Shown: positions 32,556-41,637, counted from the stretch's first letter. The stretch: DNA of 64,000 bases from Pseudomonas sp. GD03858 (GCF_029840925.1 NZ_JAOCDM010000011.1:1-64000), one strand, 5' to 3'. Notes: a model not told the origin generated them from the sequence alone. A program made the numbers and translations.

Positions 32556-33048
32556 TGCCTACCCCCTGGCTCGCCTTGCGCAGGGTTCGCTGCACGGCTG
32601 CCTCGATATCTGCCAGCACATACTCCCTGTTGACGTCCATGGCGGGCCGCAACCACGGATGCGCCGGGCGGGCCGGTATGTCCGGGTGCTTGCCGAAAAA
32701 GTTCTGCCCGTCGCTCTTGTTCTTCGTTTGGCGATTCCGGTTACCCGCACGCTTGTCACCGGTGTAGCCCTTCGTGCCGTACTCGATGAAGCGCAGGTAG
32801 AAGAACCTCCGGTTGTCGCGCTTGCCACGGATCCCGATCTGCGCGTCCAGGCCGCTGGGCGAGACGTAGACCTTCAGCGCTGCAGCAGCTGCGCCTGTGT
32901 CCTTCGGAATCAGCTGACGCTGAGATTCAAGGATGCGGTTGGCCGCAATCTCCATCGCCGGCTTCAGCTCGTTGTCCATGGTCTTGTGAATGTTGCGGAG
33001 CGTCCGGCGCAGCCGAATGTCGCCCCGGATACTCGAGCGCCTGGCCAC
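32548..33048 (-). CDS. HK97 gp10-like neck protein
   Basis: The 166-residue basic protein, started at a GTG, contains LRNIHKTMDNELKPAMEIAA and FIEYGTKGYTGDKR, matching the HK97 gp10 family of neck/tail-completion proteins. It lies between the head-closure and tail-terminator genes. Confidence 0.8.
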   Translation of the reverse strand: MARRSSIRGDIRLRRTLRNIHKTMDNELKPAMEIAANRILESQRQLIPKDTGAAAAALKVYVSPSGLDAQIGIRGKRDNRRFFYLRFIEYGTKGYTGDKRAGNRNRQTKNKSDGQNFFGKHPDIPARPAHPWLRPAMDVNREYVLADIEAAVQRTLRKASQGVGNG

Positions 33049-33051
33049 GGT

Positions 33052-33222
33052 CTACTCCTTGGCCTTCTCAGGCTTCCCGGGTGTTGCGGCGACCTTGGCG
33101 ACCTCCTCGGCGTAGCCTCGGGCAACCAGGTCGGCGCCGCGCTTGCTGTCGACCTCGAACTCTTCGCCCTTCTCGCGATTACCGGTGGCGCCAGATAGCT
33201 TGCCCAGTGCGCGAATCTTCAT
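33052..33222 (-). CDS. Small phage protein (56 aa), DUF7210-like
   Basis: Frame MKIRALGKLSGATGNREKGE, then DLVARGYAEEVAKVAATPGK. It is below the usual size cutoff, but is tightly packed between the gp10-like and head-closure genes and preceded by GAGGTG. The pattern MKI...G....GA.LV.RG.AEEV is shared with the 72-aa gene at 33857, so the two are paralogues. Confidence 0.65.
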   Translation of the reverse strand: MKIRALGKLSGATGNREKGEEFEVDSKRGADLVARGYAEEVAKVAATPGKPEKAKE

Positions 33223-33230
33223 GGTTCACC

Positions 33231-33557
33231 TCATGGGTTGGGGACGCTGGAGCACAGCAGGCGCAGCAGGTCCCGTTCGTTATTGGGTAGCGGCGCTTCG
33301 ACCTTGTAGGTCACGCCGGTGCGTTTGTCGGTCACCCGCCAGCCGGCGGCGATGTCGGCCCGGGGGCGAACGCGGATCTCCGCGCTGACGACCGCCTCCA
33401 GTTGCTCGGCCACTGGCTTGACTCGACCGGTGGGCAGGGTGATCTCCGCCCAGACCTCGCCGACCGTCACCCAAACCTGGTCGTAACCGCCCGTGTCGTT
33501 CTGCACCCGCTCGTACTTGCTCAGGCGGCAGCGGTGCCGCAATGGTCCGGCTTTCAT
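33231..33557 (-). CDS. Head closure protein
   Basis: The 108-residue protein (MKAGPLRHRCRLSKYERVQN, WVTVGEVWAEI) has the SPP1 gp16/HK97 gp7-like head-closure pattern. It joins the connector to the tail and overlaps the connector gene by one base. Confidence 0.82.
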   Translation of the reverse strand: MKAGPLRHRCRLSKYERVQNDTGGYDQVWVTVGEVWAEITLPTGRVKPVAEQLEAVVSAEIRVRPRADIAAGWRVTDKRTGVTYKVEAPLPNNERDLLRLLCSSVPNP

Positions 33558-33856
33558 CAGAAGCGCTTCCTGTACCAGAGCAGCCTTTCGACTGCGAGGG
33601 GCATGGCAGTGGCGATGGTGCCCACAGCCACAGCCTCGCGGTTGGCGTACCAGTGCCCGACCAGCAGCAGGACCGCCTGCTCGACATCGCGGGTCAGGCC
33701 CATCTCGTCGGGCTCGACCGGGTCGACCTCGACCAGCTTACGGTCACAGTGCTGCTCAACGTGGGCCTTGGCCGCCTCGATGTAACCGCTGATCAAGGTG
33801 TCTTCTTCGTCACCATCGACCCGCAGGTGCAGCTTGACGTTGGCCAAGTCCAACAT
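33557..33856 (-). CDS. Head-tail connector (gp6-like)
   Basis: The 99-residue protein (LANVKLHLRVDGDEEDTLIS, LIEVDPV-type segment, LLLVGHWYANREAV) is the HK97 gp6-like adaptor that binds below the portal. Its stop overlaps the head-closure start. Confidence 0.85.
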   Translation of the reverse strand: MLDLANVKLHLRVDGDEEDTLISGYIEAAKAHVEQHCDRKLVEVDPVEPDEMGLTRDVEQAVLLLVGHWYANREAVAVGTIATAMPLAVERLLWYRKRF

Positions 33857-34075
33857 CTACTTGGTCTCTTTCGGGGCTGCCGGCTTGGACTGCTTCGGCT
33901 TGGTGACTTTGGCATTGCCGTCGGCATCAACCTCCTCCGCCAAGCCTTTGCCGATCAAGGTGTGCGCGTATTCGTCGCTGGCTTCCTCGAAGGTCTCGCC
34001 CGCCTTGATCTTGTTGGTTTCAGCGCCGAGCAGCGCACCATTGCCGACAAAGCCCCACAGAATCTTGATTTTCAT
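33857..34075 (-). CDS. Small phage protein (72 aa), DUF7210-like
   Basis: MKIKILWGFVGNGALLGAET with a Lys/Pro-rich tail. It lies between capsid and connector genes, where such small proteins are common in HK97-like phages, and resembles the 56-aa protein at 33052. Function unknown; perhaps a head decoration or assembly factor. Confidence 0.65.
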   Translation of the reverse strand: MKIKILWGFVGNGALLGAETNKIKAGETFEEASDEYAHTLIGKGLAEEVDADGNAKVTKPKQSKPAAPKETK

Positions 34076-34092
34076 GCTGCCTCCAGAAAAGA

Positions 34093-34116
34093 AGAGGCCG
34101 GCGATATGCCGGCCTT
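34093..34116 (-). terminator. Hairpin after the major capsid gene
   Basis: AAGGCCGGC/GCCGGCCT followed by a T-rich run on the minus strand. It likely reduces read-through, giving more capsid than connector message. Confidence 0.6.
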
Positions 34117-34124
34117 CGGTGGGG

Positions 34125-35318
34125 TTAGGCGGTCGGGAAGCGACCTTTCACCAGGGCTTCCTTGCGGCGCACGCCAAGGCCCAGGCGCTCCTCGACCAGC
34201 AGCGCACGTTCGTTCTTGATGAACTGATCGTTGATCAGGCCCATCTTGAACAGGAACGACATGCGGTCGAACAGCGTGGTGGAACGAGCGAAGTTGGCGG
34301 TCAGGAACTCGCCACCGTTGGTGCCATCGCCCTCGTCCATGCTGTCGGAGGTGATCACCGGCCGACCCCAGAGGATCGGAGTGACCAGGCCCTGAAGGTT
34401 GGCGAACAGGTAGCGGTTCTCGCCGTCCTTCTGCAGCTCGATGTTCATCCAGTCCAGTTCGGTCATCACCACACCGTCGGCGGACATCTTCGACTGCTTC
34501 CGCACCTGGTAGATCGAACGGCGCACCAGGTCGATGGCGGTGTCGCCTGCTTTGCTCAGGCCGGTGTCGTAGCTGGTCGCCTGGGTCATCAGACCATTCA
34601 GGTTCTCGCCGGTGCCGTCGCCCTTGAGGATTTGCGCTTCCTCCTCGAGCTTGAGGTCGTAACGCAGAAGCTGCTGCAGGTAGGCGAGCAGTTGCGGGAC
34701 GTCGTCCAGCGCTTCGTCAGTCACCGGCATCCATACCGCGATTTTCTTCACCCGATCGGTCTCGGTGGTGAAGGTCACATTGCTGGTGGGCTTGAGGCCG
34801 CCTTCAGCCACTGGCGCTGCGCCGCGGGTGTGCAGGTTTTCGCGGAAGTAGGTGTAGTTCTGGCCAGATACCGGCACAGCAGTCAGCAGGTCACGGATGC
34901 GCAGCTCCTGGCGAATACCTGGCTGGATAACCGGGTCGTAGTTGGGCACGACGATACCAGCGCTGGTGACTTTCATTTCCTTCATGCTAGCCATGTCGGA
35001 CTTGGTCACTTCCAGTTCGGTGCTGCCTTTCTGGTGCAGGGACTTGTAGCCGTCGTCACCCTTGATCAGGTCGATGAAGCTCTTGCCCTCGCCTGGCTGG
35101 CCGCGCAGCTTCACGCCTTTCTGTTCCAGATCAACGACCTGGTCGATGACCTTTTGCAGCTCGCCCTTGGTGTCTTCGATCTGCTTACGCAGGTCACCGG
35201 TCACCTGGTTGCCCTTCTGCATTTCGTCCATGGCTGCGTCGTACTTCTTCTGCAGCTCGCTGAAGCCGCTCTTCAGCTGCAGCTCGATGGAATCCTTCAG
35301 TTCTTTCACTTCGCTCAT
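34125..35318 (-). CDS. HK97-type major capsid protein
   Basis: The 397-residue precursor has a coiled-coil delta domain (about 1-105, LKDSIELQLKSGFSELQKKY) that the protease removes, then the HK97 fold (VVPNYDPVIQPGIRQELRIR, RVKKIAVWMPVTDEALDDVP, LQGLVTPILWGRPVITSDSM). It overlaps the protease gene by four bases. It lacks an obvious sign of chain-mail crosslinking. Confidence 0.95.
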   Translation of the reverse strand: MSEVKELKDSIELQLKSGFSELQKKYDAAMDEMQKGNQVTGDLRKQIEDTKGELQKVIDQVVDLEQKGVKLRGQPGEGKSFIDLIKGDDGYKSLHQKGSTELEVTKSDMASMKEMKVTSAGIVVPNYDPVIQPGIRQELRIRDLLTAVPVSGQNYTYFRENLHTRGAAPVAEGGLKPTSNVTFTTETDRVKKIAVWMPVTDEALDDVPQLLAYLQQLLRYDLKLEEEAQILKGDGTGENLNGLMTQATSYDTGLSKAGDTAIDLVRRSIYQVRKQSKMSADGVVMTELDWMNIELQKDGENRYLFANLQGLVTPILWGRPVITSDSMDEGDGTNGGEFLTANFARSTTLFDRMSFLFKMGLINDQFIKNERALLVEERLGLGVRRKEALVKGRFPTA

Positions 35319-35956
35319 GGCGATACTCCGAAATATTGGGTGAACAAGTTGGGAAGTTCTTTCAGCTCATCCACGATCGCCGTGGCCTCGCTGCCGCCGT
35401 CACGGCGGAGCGCGGTGTAGCCGAGCGAAGCGACTGCCGCCGCTTCCTTCTGCGAGAGGCCCATGCGTTCGCGCAGGGCCTTCTCGAAAAGTCTGATGTC
35501 CGACTTGACGCTGAGGACCTGGGCCTCGGGGTTCATGCCGAACGGTACGAAGGAGGCCTCCCAGAGTTCGGCCTCCTTGATGAGGCGCACGCGCCGGCCG
35601 TCACGCTCACCGGGGTCCGCCTGAATGGTGTTGAAGCCAATCGACATGCTGTCGAGGATGTCCGCCTTCATCAGCTCATAAGCGTCTCGGGCATAGCTGA
35701 CGTTGAGGTTGACCTGGCCTTTCAAGTACAGGCCGTGGTCGTCCTGCCGGTAATCGGCGGCGCCAACCAAACGGGTCAGGTCGTGATACAAAGCCAGCTT
35801 CAGCTTGCCGCCACGGGTTGCCTTCACGCGGGTGAACGCGCCGGGCAGGATCACGTCGTCGCCCAGGTCAACGTTGTTGAACACTGCGGCGTAGCCTTCG
35901 AAATTGCCGGCTTCGTCCACGGCCTTGAGCTCGAACGGGCATTCAAGGTTCGCCAT
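35315..35956 (-). CDS. Prohead protease (HK97 family, U35)
   Basis: The 213-residue protein has the family motifs YAAVFNNVDLGDDVILPGAF, catalytic His in LYHDLTRLVGA and Ser in DSMSIGF. It matures the capsid by removing the delta domain. Start at ATG 35956, 14 bases inside the end of the portal gene; the longer frame reads over the portal. Confidence 0.92.
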   Translation of the reverse strand: MANLECPFELKAVDEAGNFEGYAAVFNNVDLGDDVILPGAFTRVKATRGGKLKLALYHDLTRLVGAADYRQDDHGLYLKGQVNLNVSYARDAYELMKADILDSMSIGFNTIQADPGERDGRRVRLIKEAELWEASFVPFGMNPEAQVLSVKSDIRLFEKALRERMGLSQKEAAAVASLGYTALRRDGGSEATAIVDELKELPNLFTQYFGVSP

Positions 35957-37154
35957 TTTTCTGTATCTCCCACCGGGTGACCCGGGCGTAGTCGCCGCCC
36001 AGCGGCGGGTAGTTTTCCTTTTCGCGGACCTCGTCAATCGACAGCCACCCCGAGCCGCCAGAACCGCCCAAGGCGGCCTGGAAGTACGAGGCCCGGCCGG
36101 CGCTGTCAGCACGCAGCAGGCCCTCGACAACGAACTCAACAAAGCGCTGGCCGGAGCCAAACAGCTTGTCGTTGAGCTCGTCCTCGACGGAATCGATGTA
36201 GGGCTTGAGGCCGAAGGTGATGAAGCCGGTGAGCTGCTGCTCTAGGTTTGAACCCATGATCGAGGTCTTGCCAGCGCGGTTGGCCAGCCACAGCGGCACA
36301 CCGTAGATGCCGGCCAGGGCCTCCTCCTGGAATTGCTGCGACTCGATGAACTGGGCATCCTTCTGGCTGATGCCAGCCGGGACGATCTTGGGGTTGCCCT
36401 GGAGGATGGCCATCTTGCCGATGTCGTCGGCATCGCCCTTCCGCACATCCGGGAACTTCGCCAAGATCCGGGCCTGCTGGGCCTCGGTCAGGAACTGCTC
36501 GTAGATGACGTAGCCACCGGTAAAGCCGCCCTTGCGCATGAACCGCGCCGACCACTGCTGCCCAGCCTTGGCGAGCCCCATGGTCTCGGCCTGGTACTCG
36601 ATGGGGGACAGGCCGACGATGCCGTCCAGGCTGAACAACTTGAAGTGCAGCATGTACTCCGGCGACACCGGGAACGGCTCCCCCTCCTTTGGAGTGACCA
36701 GATAGGTCAGCTCCTCCTCGGTGTCGATCTTCACGGACCGGCCATCCAGCGGCACCAGGCCGATCGGGGTGCCATGCACGTTGCGCTCGATCAAGGCGAA
36801 CGCATTGCCCCGCAGGGCCATGTTCACGACCACGAACTTCAGGAAGTTCAGCTTGGTCATGTACGGGTTGGGCTTGCGCAGCAACTTGAGCATCGGGTCT
36901 TTGCCGGCGACCAGCGCCCGCCGGCCCTGCTTGTCCTCGTACAGCTTGAGAGGCAAACCGCTCAGGGACTCGGAAAGGATCTTGACGCAGGACCAGACCA
37001 TGCTGATCGATAAGGCCGTCTTGACGGTGACCCGCACACCGGCCTTGGTGCGCTTGCCTCCGACCTCAAGGTCAGCCTCGACATAGTCGCCCGTGGCCGG
37101 GTCGGTGTAGCCGAAGAAGCCCCAGGTCATGGGGTTGTACCATTTGAATGCCAT
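35943..37154 (-). CDS. Portal protein (HK97 family)
   Basis: The 403-residue protein shows the SPP1/HK97 portal signatures (VWSCVKILSESLSGLPLKLY, HGTPIGLVPLDGRSV, FQEEALAGIYGVPLWLANRA). It forms the dodecameric entry ring for DNA. Neighbours are the terminase upstream and the protease downstream. Confidence 0.94.
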   Translation of the reverse strand: MAFKWYNPMTWGFFGYTDPATGDYVEADLEVGGKRTKAGVRVTVKTALSISMVWSCVKILSESLSGLPLKLYEDKQGRRALVAGKDPMLKLLRKPNPYMTKLNFLKFVVVNMALRGNAFALIERNVHGTPIGLVPLDGRSVKIDTEEELTYLVTPKEGEPFPVSPEYMLHFKLFSLDGIVGLSPIEYQAETMGLAKAGQQWSARFMRKGGFTGGYVIYEQFLTEAQQARILAKFPDVRKGDADDIGKMAILQGNPKIVPAGISQKDAQFIESQQFQEEALAGIYGVPLWLANRAGKTSIMGSNLEQQLTGFITFGLKPYIDSVEDELNDKLFGSGQRFVEFVVEGLLRADSAGRASYFQAALGGSGGSGWLSIDEVREKENYPPLGGDYARVTRWEIQKNGEP

Positions 37155-37156
37155 GG

Positions 37157-38842
37157 TCAGCCTATAAGTCCGAAGAACCCGTTATCCAGGTAGTCAGCCA
37201 TTCCGCCCTGGGCTTCCGGGTTGAGAGCCAGGAGCGTCACGGCGTTGAATAGCGCCATCAGCGGGTCGATCTTTGCCGAGCCGCTGGCCTGCTTGGTGAT
37301 GAGGATTGCGTTGCCGCGAGGCTCGACACGGGCGTTGCCACAGCACCAGGCCATCATGGGCTGACCTCCATGCCACAGGCCGCCTTCGGCCAGCTTCCGC
37401 TCGGCGGTCTTGATCGCGCCGCCCAGTGTGTAGCCCTGCTTCACGCCGCCGATCTTCTCGCGAGGAATGCCGCGGGCCTCCAGGGCATCGAGGATGGCGC
37501 CGATGCCGACCGGGTCGAGGCCCACCTGATCAAGCAGGCCGGCCTCCTCCACCTGGGCAACCAGCTCGGCGATCTGGTCGACGTCATCACCGATGCGCTC
37601 CACCAGGGTCAGGTGACCGTCGTTGGCAAAGTCGCGGATGCGCGGCGCCTCGGCCTTGCGGCGCTCCAACACGGACGGGTGCGCCCAGGCATGTGTCCAG
37701 GTCAGCCAGCGCCGGGTATCGCGCTCGCGCCCGACAGCGGCGAAGCCAAGCAAGTCATCCAGGCCGCCGCCGTCGATACCGATGTCGATCACCTCGCAGC
37801 GCTCGAGCAGGTCGTTCAAGGTTCGGCAGTCGTCGGAGGCCTGCCGCTCCCAGTAGTCAGCGCCGGCCCAGCGGTCCGACAGCAGGGCCAGGCCGATCTC
37901 GACGTTGAGGTGCTTGGCCAGGAAGCCACGGAAAGACTCCTCGCCGTCCATCTGGGCTTGGGCATAGCCCCGCTCGATGAACGGCTCATCCACCGACAGC
38001 CCCAGGTTAGGGTTTGTGATGTAGGCGTTGGCGAAGTCCCGGTGGGCGCCGGCATCGAGCATCGCTTTCGGGAACTCGTACAGCACCGGCAGGAACGACT
38101 TGTCGATGATCTCGCCGTCCCGGACCTTGCGGGCGTACATCAGTTTCTGCCGGAAGACACCGGCCGGGGGCGCATCGGACTGGGTAGTTGCCCAGATGAT
38201 GAAGCCCTCGGGACGAGAGGCCAGGCCGCCAGTGGCTTCCCGCAACATCGCCTCGGCGTTGGCGCGCTTGCCGAACACCCACAGCTCGTCAACGAAAACG
38301 CCGATCGCCTTCTTGCCCGACACCGTCTCGCTGTCGGCCGCCACCACCTTGAGCGTGGCGTTGGTCTGTCGGTGGGTGACCGTGCGCAAGTGATCCTGAA
38401 CCTTGAGCAGGGCGTCCAGCTCCTCGTCCGCCCGCACCATGTCGCGGATCGGGATGTAGGAGTTGTCGGCGATCTCCTTCGTCGGTGCCAGGATGATGAA
38501 CTCGCCGGATGGTCGCCAGTTGAGGACCAGGGCGGTGAGCATGATTCCCGCAGCGATGGTCGACTTGCCGTTCTTCTTGCTGATCAGCAGCATGAATTCG
38601 CTGACCAGACGCCGGCCCTCGTCCGGGTCATAGGCGCCGAAGATGGCGGCGACGAACTGGTTGACCCAGTCGCGGACCGTCTCACACATCAGCGGGCTAC
38701 CGGTGGCGTCGACCATTCGCAGGGCGCCGAACACGTCGAGCGCTTCCTCGGCTTCAGCCGGGAACAGCGGCTCGAACGGGATCAGGCTTTGGCGCGCAAC
38801 GATGCGCTGCTCCCAATCAGGGCATGCGGTTGACCACTCCAT
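37157..38842 (-). CDS. Terminase large subunit
   Basis: The 561-residue protein has a Walker A-like loop (LLISKKNGKSTIAAGIMLTA), Walker B with DE (GVFVDELWVFGK) and a C-terminal nuclease domain with Asp clusters (VIDIGIDGGGLDDLLGFAAV). It is of the HK97/Terminase_1 type that packages DNA, with cos ends most likely. It overlaps the small-subunit gene by one base. Confidence 0.94.
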   Translation of the reverse strand: MEWSTACPDWEQRIVARQSLIPFEPLFPAEAEEALDVFGALRMVDATGSPLMCETVRDWVNQFVAAIFGAYDPDEGRRLVSEFMLLISKKNGKSTIAAGIMLTALVLNWRPSGEFIILAPTKEIADNSYIPIRDMVRADEELDALLKVQDHLRTVTHRQTNATLKVVAADSETVSGKKAIGVFVDELWVFGKRANAEAMLREATGGLASRPEGFIIWATTQSDAPPAGVFRQKLMYARKVRDGEIIDKSFLPVLYEFPKAMLDAGAHRDFANAYITNPNLGLSVDEPFIERGYAQAQMDGEESFRGFLAKHLNVEIGLALLSDRWAGADYWERQASDDCRTLNDLLERCEVIDIGIDGGGLDDLLGFAAVGRERDTRRWLTWTHAWAHPSVLERRKAEAPRIRDFANDGHLTLVERIGDDVDQIAELVAQVEEAGLLDQVGLDPVGIGAILDALEARGIPREKIGGVKQGYTLGGAIKTAERKLAEGGLWHGGQPMMAWCCGNARVEPRGNAILITKQASGSAKIDPLMALFNAVTLLALNPEAQGGMADYLDNGFFGLIG

Positions 38843-39387
38843 TATTTCACCGATCGCAGTGGGCCGCGGCGGGCGCCGAACTTGCCGGAGGCTGCCTGCT
38901 CAGCTTTGGCTTGAGCCTGGTCCTTCTTGCCGCTCTCCCCTTTGCGAGGATGAACGAAGGGCATCAGCGCCTTGGCTGCGTCGACGCGCAGCTTCGGCTC
39001 AGACTCCAGGTCGTTCATCACCGACAGTAGGAAGTCCTTCGGGTCGCGATGGAGAAGCGCCTGCATCAGGTCGAACCCGGCGGGCTCCGGCTCGGCTGGA
39101 TCGTCAGTCGAGGGCGAAGGGTCTGGGTCTTGAGCTGCCTCTTTGGCGGGCTTCGAAGCAGGCGTAGTTTTAACATCTGCTTTAACATCGCCTTTAACAC
39201 CTGGAGGCATCAGGCCCAGGGCGCGGAGCTTCAGCAGCTCGGCCGCCACGTCCTTGTCCTTCACCAGCCGAGAGCCCGCCGCAGACGCTGTCTTCTCGGA
39301 ATAGCCAGCCGCCACAGCTGCGTCTCGATTGGACGCACCTTCCCTCAGCGCTGCGATGAATGCGCGCTTGCGGGATGTTAAAGCCAT
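38842..39387 (-). CDS. Terminase small subunit
   Basis: The 181-residue protein has an N-terminal helix-turn-helix (RKRAFIAALREGASNRDAAV, AAGYSEKTASAAGSRLV), a Pro/Asp/Glu-rich linker and a basic C-terminus. It binds the packaging site. The HNH nuclease gene upstream fits the HNH-terminase pairing of HK97-like phages. Confidence 0.85.
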   Translation of the reverse strand: MALTSRKRAFIAALREGASNRDAAVAAGYSEKTASAAGSRLVKDKDVAAELLKLRALGLMPPGVKGDVKADVKTTPASKPAKEAAQDPDPSPSTDDPAEPEPAGFDLMQALLHRDPKDFLLSVMNDLESEPKLRVDAAKALMPFVHPRKGESGKKDQAQAKAEQAASGKFGARRGPLRSVK

Positions 39388-39542
39388 TTAACAAAAATCC
39401 TGTGGGGGAAAAAAATCTGTACGTGGGGTCGGAGGCGGTCTAGCTACATGAGAATGGCTATATTTTGACCACCCCCGGGGTTTGCTGCACGCCATTGACG
39501 TGCCTCTACCCCTTTCCGGTCGGTTTCGTAGATCCGGCGACG
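39388..39542. other. Gap between terminase and HNH genes, candidate cos region
   Basis: In HK97-like phages the packaging site lies beside the HNH and small terminase genes. This 155-bp gap has no gene, an A-rich tract (GGGGGAAAAAAATC) and G-rich segments. The cut site itself cannot be fixed by eye. Confidence 0.3.
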
Positions 39543-39881
39543 TCACCCCGCCAGACCAGCAGCCTCCTCGGCCTGCTTCACCGAGTCGTGGCAAGGCTTG
39601 CACAGCGCCTGCCAGTTGGCTTGGTCCCAGAACAGGTCCTTGTCGCCCCGATGCGGAACGATGTGGTCAACGATGAACGCTGCAGTGGTTCGGCCTTGCT
39701 TGGCGCAGTAGACGCACAGCGGGTTGTCACGTAGGTACTGCTCTCGCGCCTTCTGCCACCGGTAGTCGTAGCCGCGCTGGGAGCTGGTCATGCCGCTACG
39801 CCAGCTGCCGGGCGTCACCACCTTGACCCGTGAGCCTGCGCTCTCCTTGATGCGAGAGCCGAGCGTCTTAAGCCTGGCCAT
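39543..39881 (-). CDS. HNH endonuclease
   Basis: The 112-residue protein has the HNH core: CVYCAKQG (zinc), FIVDHIVPHRGD (catalytic His), NWQALCKPCHDSVK. It should assist terminase in cutting cos ends. Start at ATG 39881 next to MARLKTLGSRIKES; the 14 upstream codons overlap the neighbouring gene. Confidence 0.9.
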   Translation of the reverse strand: MARLKTLGSRIKESAGSRVKVVTPGSWRSGMTSSQRGYDYRWQKAREQYLRDNPLCVYCAKQGRTTAAFIVDHIVPHRGDKDLFWDQANWQALCKPCHDSVKQAEEAAGLAG

Positions 39882-39883
39882 CT

Positions 39884-40075
39884 TTACCGGTTCCTGGGTC
39901 GGTTGAGTGCGCGGCGGCCACACCGAGCCAGCACCATGTCCTGAACCTGGTGAATGGCCATGCAGAACTCATGCTGCTCAAGCGGGTGCTCGATCGGGAG
40001 CTTGAGGTACTCGTCCCAAGCGTCTGCGAGCAGCTGAGCAACCTTGGCCTCCCGATCTGTCAGTTCGGACTTCAT
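39884..40075 (-). CDS. Small phage protein (63 aa)
   Basis: Helical and acidic (MKSELTDREAKVAQLLADAW), with no recognised family. It overlaps the 40072 gene by four bases and ends three bases before the HNH start, so it is part of the same operon. Confidence 0.6.
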   Translation of the reverse strand: MKSELTDREAKVAQLLADAWDEYLKLPIEHPLEQHEFCMAIHQVQDMVLARCGRRALNRPRNR

Positions 40076-40272
40076 TGCTCAACCCGCCGCATGCTGCATT
40101 GCTGCGCGATATCGGCGGCACGCTCACGCACCTCCAGCACCTGGCCGTCGAACGTGTGAACGATGGCGCAGACGCCGTGCCACTGCGAACTGGTGCCGGC
40201 CTCTTGCACGCGGGCAATGGCAGCAGGAGCCAGGTAGTGCTTCCAGCCTTTGTTGTCGGTCAGGGTGATCAT
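40072..40272 (-). CDS. Small phage protein (66 aa)
   Basis: The ATG at 40272 (after GAGG) opens a frame reading MITLTDNKGWKHYLAPAAIA and then a beta-like region with VRERAADIAQQ. Similar small proteins occur in Pseudomonas phage operons between holin and HNH; function unknown. Confidence 0.55.
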   Translation of the reverse strand: MITLTDNKGWKHYLAPAAIARVQEAGTSSQWHGVCAIVHTFDGQVLEVRERAADIAQQCSMRRVEQ

Positions 40273-40321
40273 TGCGATACCTCGCGCCACGAAACAGCGC
40301 ATCTAGAATTTGTGGCGCGGA

Positions 40322-40654
40322 TCAGTCCGTCTTGCGGGTCGGCAGCTTGAAGTCGGTGACGCGGTCAGCAATAGAGCGGACCTTGTCCACGCCAAGCAGG
40401 CCAACCCACCCACCGACGAAGGCGGCCATGCTTTGTGGCAAGCCGAAGAACTCAAAGCCGCTGATCATCGTCAGCGTCAGGCCGCCGCAGATGGCGCCTT
40501 CCACCAGCATCTGGCGGCGCGTGCCACCGCCGTAGGTGATCCGGAGGACTGCCATCGCGCAGGAAAGACCAGCCGCGTACAGGAGGGGCGAATGCTGGCT
40601 CAACCACGCAAGAGCAATCGCCCAGGTGTCTGGTTTGTCTGGCATGTTGGACAT
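40322..40654 (-). CDS. Holin (lambda/phage_holin_2-like)
   Basis: The 110-residue protein has three hydrophobic segments (LLYAAGLSCAMAVLRITYGG, LVEGAICGGLTLTMISGFEF, MAAFVGGWVGLLGVDK) and a charged C-terminus, the class I holin topology. It is about 23 kb from the endolysin and spanins, an unusual split of the lysis functions that is nevertheless seen in related prophages. Confidence 0.8.
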   Translation of the reverse strand: MSNMPDKPDTWAIALAWLSQHSPLLYAAGLSCAMAVLRITYGGGTRRQMLVEGAICGGLTLTMISGFEFFGLPQSMAAFVGGWVGLLGVDKVRSIADRVTDFKLPTRKTD

Positions 40655-40683
40655 ACTCGATTCCTCCCGGGGCGGGAGCAGGG

Positions 40684-41193
40684 TTACTTGTTGGTGGTTA
40701 CCGCGGCGACCAGCAGGGCGTGGCCCTTGGTCAAGTCAGTGCGGGCCAGGCTGGCGATGGATCGGTCGACGACAGAATGGCCGCTGAGTAAGAAGTCGAG
40801 TTCGAACAGGCGCCCCTTCAACTCCGCGACTTTCTTCAGGACGGCTGCCTCGTATTCGCGGCGGGTCTCGGCGACAACGCGCTGCACGTCAGACAGAGCC
40901 AGGCCGGCGCCGGACGGGTGCGCATTACGGGTGAACATCGCAGGCATTGGCGCATCAGCGAACGCAACGCCATACACAATGCCGTCAGCGTGGAAGAACT
41001 CCGGCAGCGAGACATAGCACAGTGAACTCACCTGCTTCGGCACATCAGCGCCGATCAGCTGGCAGGTCAGGGCCAGGTATTCGCCCGGGTCAACCTTCGA
41101 GAGGCTGGCCAGGCTGGGACCAAGACGATCAAGGTTACCGCCAACGACGGCGTCGATGACGTATTGCTTGAAGCGCTTCGACTCTTCGCTCAT
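40684..41193 (-). CDS. Phage hypothetical protein (169 aa)
   Basis: Not recognised. Mixed alpha/beta, soluble (VIDAVVGGNLDRLGPSLASL, SHSVVDRSIASLARTD). It is preceded by its own start region and followed by a holin; a hairpin lies upstream at 41213-41240. Confidence 0.55.
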   Translation of the reverse strand: MSEESKRFKQYVIDAVVGGNLDRLGPSLASLSKVDPGEYLALTCQLIGADVPKQVSSLCYVSLPEFFHADGIVYGVAFADAPMPAMFTRNAHPSGAGLALSDVQRVVAETRREYEAAVLKKVAELKGRLFELDFLLSGHSVVDRSIASLARTDLTKGHALLVAAVTTNK

Positions 41194-41212
41194 CAGTGTG
41201 CTCCAGAAACGA

Positions 41213-41240
41213 AAAAGGCCCGCCGGAATGGCGAGCCTTT
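41213..41240 (-). terminator. Terminator-like hairpin
   Basis: AAAGGCCCGCCGG/ATGGCGAGCCTTT imperfect stem with A and T tracts, between the 41269 and 40684 genes. Confidence 0.5.
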
Positions 41241-41268
41241 GAAAAGAGTTAGTAAGTGCGTTCGGCGT

Positions 41269-41541
41269 CTAGCCGGCTTCCTGAGCCGTGAAGCTAACAA
41301 TCAGGCTACCAGCTTCGTTTTCGTCCTGAGCCCGCCCGAGAGCCACATGAGGTACAAAGCCGCTAACAGCCGAGGCAAGTTTGGCCTCCAAACCGCTTCG
41401 TATGGCTTCAATCTCTTCGTCCTGTAGCTTGTTCGAGTACAGGGGCAGGCTTGGGGAGACAGAGTCAGGTGTTTCAGTATCTAGCCGTCTTCTGACGACA
41501 TTAAAGAGAGTGTTAATTTCATCTGAAATTTCCCGGTTCAT
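41269..41541 (-). CDS. Phage hypothetical protein (90 aa)
   Basis: MNREISDEINTLFNVVRRRL followed by a basic/acidic helical region. No family recognised; isolated small gene of the late-early boundary. Confidence 0.5.
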   Translation of the reverse strand: MNREISDEINTLFNVVRRRLDTETPDSVSPSLPLYSNKLQDEEIEAIRSGLEAKLASAVSGFVPHVALGRAQDENEAGSLIVSFTAQEAG

Positions 41542-41637
41542 TCATGAGGCCTCGTTCCATGGAGCCGAAAGAATGATTGAGGGCACCGAGAATTGCAAAG
41601 TCCCATAACAATGGCTGGTTTTTTCTGTGTCTTTCCG

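Noticed and set aside
37370..38833. 487-codon plus-strand frame opposite the terminase gene
   Set aside because: Antisense shadow; terminase motifs on the minus strand are unambiguous.
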